DNA of 64,000 bases, from NCBI RefSeq assembly GCF_000340215.1, contig NW_006921540.1:3037486-3101485 (forward strand), given 5' to 3'. Both the position numbers and the translations under genes were made by a program. Below, piece after piece: positions 59,800 to 64,000 of the stretch (position 1 is its first letter; the number at the start of each line of letters is the position of its first letter). This DNA is from Pseudocercospora fijiensis CIRAD86 (taxonomy: Eukaryota; Ascomycota; Dothideomycetes; Mycosphaerellales; Mycosphaerellaceae). Below the pieces are notes generated by a model that was not told where the DNA came from, ran no database searches, and saw nothing but the letters and a program-made list of their open reading frames with translations.

Positions 59800-61360
59800 A
59801 CGAAAACCATCGATTTAACTATATTACGCCCGAAGGACGGGACCTATACGTACTATTCTACTAAGAACAACCGTACCAATTATCAAGTAAGGCCTTCTAT
59901 ACGGCCTATTACACTAAGTCAATCGTACTAGACTAATACCTACTAATTCCGCTATATCCGTATCTTAGGGGCTAACAATACATTATTAGCGTTACCCCCT
60001 ATTACAATAGCCGGCTTATTACGAAGCAATAACAACCGTGCTGCCGCTAGCAGCGCTAGCAATAACAACGCTAGTAGTACAGTGCCTACTAAGGTGCCTA
60101 CTAAAGCACTTACTAAAGTGCCTCCTACCGAAGAGCCTGCTATAGGACCTACTAAAGAAGAACCTATAATTCTAGGTAATAATCTAGAATTGCCTATTAA
60201 CGACATTCTTAACAATATTGTTAATCGTCGATATAGCTAACTAGCCTTTAGCCCTTAGCTAGTAGCGAGACTTTAAGAAGCTACTTAAAATAGGCTTACT
60301 GCCCTACGTTAAGAATAATAGCTAAAGGATAATCTCCTCGAGATTCGCCGCCTATAGGAAGCCCTAACAACTAATGCTAAGCTAACGATAACAAGTCCTC
60401 CTCTACCCGTCCCTACTTAAAAGAAGGATGCTAAACTTAAGGACTATACCGTATTTAACGGCTCTAGTCGAAAGCAATACAACGATTACATACGTAATTG
60501 TAAACTCAACTAGCGAAACGCACTAAGGGCCCTTCTAGATAACTACTTATTAGTCGTCTATGCTATACAATACATTAATAGAGACCTAAAACGCACCTAG
60601 GATAACTATTTCGACTCCCTTACTAATTAGACCGCTGTTTAGTAGCAAACCTATAAGACTATTATGCTAGACACCCTTAGAAACCCTATACTAAGGCAAT
60701 AACATGCTTAGGACTAGTACCTTCGAGCTAAACAAAAGACTAATCAATCGGCTCGTTCATTTAAGGCCTATTTAAAGACCCTCGAGGACGATCTCCCGGC
60801 TAAGACTAATTCTATATAGATCTCTAAGATACGCCTAAAACTTAGGTAGGAGCTTATCCTTGAATTAGACCGCCGTCGTGTGTTCGAATAGGCTAATCTA
60901 ACGCGCATTTAATTCATAGTCGAAGTAGAAACAGCCGAACGGGCTGTTTAGCTCTAATAACGACTAGAATCGAGGATCCGACTAGCTAGCACTAACCGCG
61001 GCAATCGTAGTAGCCGCGGAGGAAACCAAGGTTCCTACTATAACAATAATGCTGACAATAGGAACAGTAACGACCGTAGAAGAGGCCGTAGCCGACGTCT
61101 ATATAGAGGAGGCCGCGATAGGGGCCGTAGAAGGGGCTCGTATCCCTATAATGCTAACCGCTCTACTAACAATAATAACAGCTACGGCAGTCTACTAACC
61201 GGGTTGAAGTGCTTTAACTGTAATAGCACTAGCTATCTACTAGGCTAATACGACAAACCTAAGGATTAGGCCCGAATCGACCGTGCTACCGCTAAGCACC
61301 GTAAGTACCTTTTAGCCGCTAATACTACCCCTATCGGTCCTTCGAAAAAAGAGTAAGCGC
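59800..61360 (+). pseudogene. gypsy-2 gag
   Basis: Ala/Thr/Pro-rich N-terminal part with a short repeat (VPTKVPTKALTKVPP, about 60,080-60,125). The capsid-like region (about 60,440-60,950) includes RSFKAYLKTLEDDLPAKT. A Gly/Arg/Asn-rich basic tail (GGRDRGRRRGSYPYNANRS) leads to a CCHC knuckle CFNCNSTSYLLG.YD at 61,210-61,252, with His and Cys replaced by Tyr, both RIP-type. Not translatable because of TAG/TAA codons. Confidence 0.75.
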
Positions 61361-61379
61361 TGTACTAACTGTTAGCCTT

Positions 61380-64000
61380 GTGCGGCGTAAGACTATCGAC
61401 ATTGTGCTAGCTATTATACGCACCTGTCTCGTATCGGACTCGTATAGTAACAATTATAGAACTAAGGTTACGCTAGACCTAGGAAATTCAGTTAGTGCCC
61501 TTATTAGCTATCGCCTAGCTAAGCAATTAGACCTTCGACAATTGCCTAGGACTAACCTGCTAACCCTTGCTTAGTTTAATAACGCTCGGCACTTGACCTA
61601 CGGAGCCTACTATATCTATATAGCTCTAAAGGACGACCTCGGAAATAAACGCCTACTAAACTTTACTGCCTACGCGGTAGACATAGACAGCCTCCTATCC
61701 GACATTGTTATTAGCAACCCTATTCTTAAGTACTATACTATAGTTATAGACTTAGGCAGTCAACAATAGCGATTTAGAATCGCTAGGAAAGAGGATATTA
61801 AACATATCGACATTAGCGAGTATCCTAATAATATTAGGGTCCTATTTATTAGCAACCTGACTCCCGCCTTAGCTAATCCAACTGCCGACCTGCTTAGTAG
61901 TAATAACGATAAACTAGTGCCCCCTAATAGTATAGATCCTAAATAGCTTAAGCGTATACTAGAACCTATTCGAGAGACCTATATTAATATGTTTAAACAC
62001 TACTTAGCATCGACATTGCCTATATTTAAAGAGACGGATTATAAGATTAATATTATAGAAGGTAAAGAGGTCCCTTTTGGACCCCTCTACAACCTTAGTA
62101 AACGAGAGCTTGCTATGTTGCGTAAGTACCTAGAGGAAAACCTAGCTAATAGCCGGATACGGTATAGTAACAGCCCTGCTAGTACCCCTATCCTATTCGT
62201 ACTAAAGAAGGATAGTAGCCTACGTCTCTATATCGATTATCGTAGGCTTAATACTGTTACTATTAAAGATCGCTGTCTACTTCCTTTTATTAATAAGACC
62301 CTCGATCGCCTTTCTAGTGCCTACTACTATACTATATTAGACATTAAGGACGCCTATTACCGCATCCGTATTCGTAAGGGCGATAAATGGAAGACAGCCT
62401 TTCGTACTCGCTATAGCTATTTCGAGTACTTAGTTATACTATTTAGGCTAGCTAATGCCTCTGCTGTATTCTAGTCCTACATTAATCGGGCCCTATTAGG
62501 CCTATTAGATCACCTCTATATAGTTTACCTAGATAACATCCTAGTTTACATACACTTACCTAACATTGTAGAACACTAGGCTATAGTACGAAAGGTCCTC
62601 GATCGCCTACGGGCCTATAGCCTATATTATAAGCCTTCTAAATATACCTTTGCTACTAAAGAGGTGTCCTTCCTTAGCTTCCTCGTATTAACCGAGGGTG
62701 TTAAGGCTAATCCTGATCGAATTAAGACTATTACTAAATGGCTAACACCTACTAGTATTAAAGAGCTTCAATTATTCTTAGGTTTTGCTAACTTCTACCG
62801 TCGATTTATCGAAGGTTACTCGCGGTACGTAATGCTACTAACGGAACTTACTAAAACTAAGGCCAATCTATCTAGAGAGTTTAAATAGACTAACAGAGTA
62901 TAAGCCGCTTTTAACGGTTTAAAGCAGCGCTTTACTAAAGTCCCCTTGTTATACTATTTCGTGCTAAACAAGCAGATCCGAATTGAGACTGACGCTTTAT
63001 AGTTCGCTATATCGGCTATTATGTCCTAGCAATTAGATAATAACTATTACTAGTACCCGATTGCCTTCTTCTCGAGGAAGATAATCGATGCTAAGCGTCG
63101 CTACGAGACCTACGAGCAAGAGCTCTTAGCTATTATCGAGGCCTTTAAGTATTAAAGGCATTACCTCGATAGGGCCTAATATACGATACAGGTCTATATA
63201 GACTATAACAACCTCCGTAGCATTACTAAGGTTACTAGAGTTATAGGTCGACAGGCTAGATAGGCCGTCTACCTCGCTAGGTTTGATTTTAATATATTAT
63301 ATCGGCTAGGCGTAAGCAACCCTACTAATAGCCTATCGAGGCGACCTAATTACGATAGCGGGACTTAGCAATCTATTAATTTATTGTTTCCAACCCTGTA
63401 GTATAAGATTGCTATAGCCCGTATTGTTAATAAGCACGCGTAGGATAAGCGGCTTACCGGACTCCGCGACGGCTTAAAGCATATTAATGCTCTTGCTATA
63501 TTAATAGTGCGTATTAAGGCAAGGGCTAAGGATATAGATAGGAGAAGTTATAATAACTCCCTAGTCGATATCGCAATATATAGTAATAGCGATAGCACTA
63601 ATGTAGTTAATCCGGCTACTAGTGCTATTAGATGTATACAATGCGTACCTCGTTTAATAGCGAGGGTACTATTAAATAACCTTACAAATAGGGATAGTCA
63701 ATCGTTTATAGATAAGCTGTTACGGGCTTAGCAGAGGGACGCCTTTGCTACTAAACGTATCGATAAGCTTGTAAGTAGGCGAAAGACTCGATCTAGTAAG
63801 AGTAACAACTAGTCGATCGATAACAAAGGTTATTTAAAGTTCAAGGGTAGATACTATGTCCCCGCTGAACATTCGATCCGATAAGAGCTTCTTAAGCGAC
63901 ACTATAATAGTAAGCTTGCCGGTTACTATAGTATAGAGAGGTCGTACGAGCTACTATCGCGTACATACTACTAGCTAAATAGTAAGCGGGACATAAAGGA
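61380..64000 (+). pseudogene. gypsy-2 pol (protease, RT, RNase H, integrase start)
   Basis: The protease site reads LDLGNSVSALISYRLA near 61,470-61,520. RT (about 62,040-62,620) has NSPASTPILFVLKKD, LRLYIDYRRLNTVT, TILDIKDAYYRIRI and an active site reading YLDNILVY near 62,525-62,548, with the second Asp changed to Asn. The connection domain GFANFYRRFIEGYS is near 62,785. RNase H has IETDAL.FAISAIMS and YETYEQELLAIIEAFKY. The integrase zinc-binding start HYNSKLAGYYSIERSYELLS (a His to Tyr change likely) is at about 63,900-63,960, then the window ends. Several segments of 60-160 codons are free of stops, so RIP is moderate. Confidence 0.85.

Larger units (their letters stand above)
59700..64000 (+). 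mobile_element. second Ty3/gypsy element, 3' part beyond window
   Basis: Plus-strand gag, protease, RT, RNase H and the start of integrase in the usual gypsy order, RIP-mutated. The element continues past the window edge, so LTRs and any chromodomain are unseen. The sequence is clearly different from the chromovirus at 1-12,300. Confidence 0.85.

Overview
This is a fungal nuclear window, most likely from a filamentous ascomycete of the Dothideomycete/Mycosphaerellaceae kind (inference). Genes have short GT..AG introns of 44-67 bp. Gene islands alternate sharply with transposon blocks carrying strong repeat-induced point mutation (RIP). In the blocks CpA and TpG are scarce and TpA is very common, while CpG is kept. 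Transposon reading frames are therefore broken mainly at former Gln (CAG/CAA to TAG/TAA) and Trp (TGG to TAG) codons, but can still be read through.

Layout: (a) 1-12,300, minus-strand Ty3/gypsy chromovirus (gag, protease, RT, RNase H, integrase, chromodomain) followed by an extra long unrecognised frame with seven 24-residue repeats. (b) 13,350-17,130, a RIP-killed superfamily-2 helicase. (c) 17,890-22,795, a Tad-like non-LTR retrotransposon. (d) 23,141-25,054, an intact mitochondrial fusion of HMG-CoA lyase and a LiuC-type methylglutaconyl-CoA hydratase. (e) 25,406-38,797, an aldehyde dehydrogenase gene split by a Ty1/copia element (25,848-37,730, target duplication GCCAC). That element's own 5' LTR is split by a 6.6 kb Helitron (30,993-37,630) made mostly of degenerate minisatellite. 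(f) 38,981-50,694, a gene island: acyl-CoA dehydrogenase, oxoglutarate/malate-type carrier, dienoyl-CoA isomerase-like protein, atypical SDR, HAL2/MET22-type nucleotidase, a DUF1349-like secreted protein, a small secreted protein with an in-frame TAG, and an F-box-like protein. (g) 52,025-57,324, a full-length second copia element with 123 bp LTRs and ATCTC target duplication. (h) 57,780-59,590, a minus-strand fragment of another copia lineage. (i) 59,700-64,000, a plus-strand Ty3/gypsy element running off the window.

How the genes fit together: the lyase-hydratase fusion, aldehyde dehydrogenase, acyl-CoA dehydrogenase, carrier and dienoyl-CoA isomerase form a neighbourhood for mitochondrial acyl-CoA (leucine-type) catabolism. 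The fusion alone covers the last two steps of leucine breakdown. The nested insertion has inactivated the aldehyde dehydrogenase, pushed the fusion gene about 12 kb from its former neighbours, and apparently let RIP leak into the flanking exon.

Boundaries of the LTR elements, their LTRs, primer sites and target duplications, and the Helitron ends are read to the base. Domain limits inside RIP-degraded elements are approximate.
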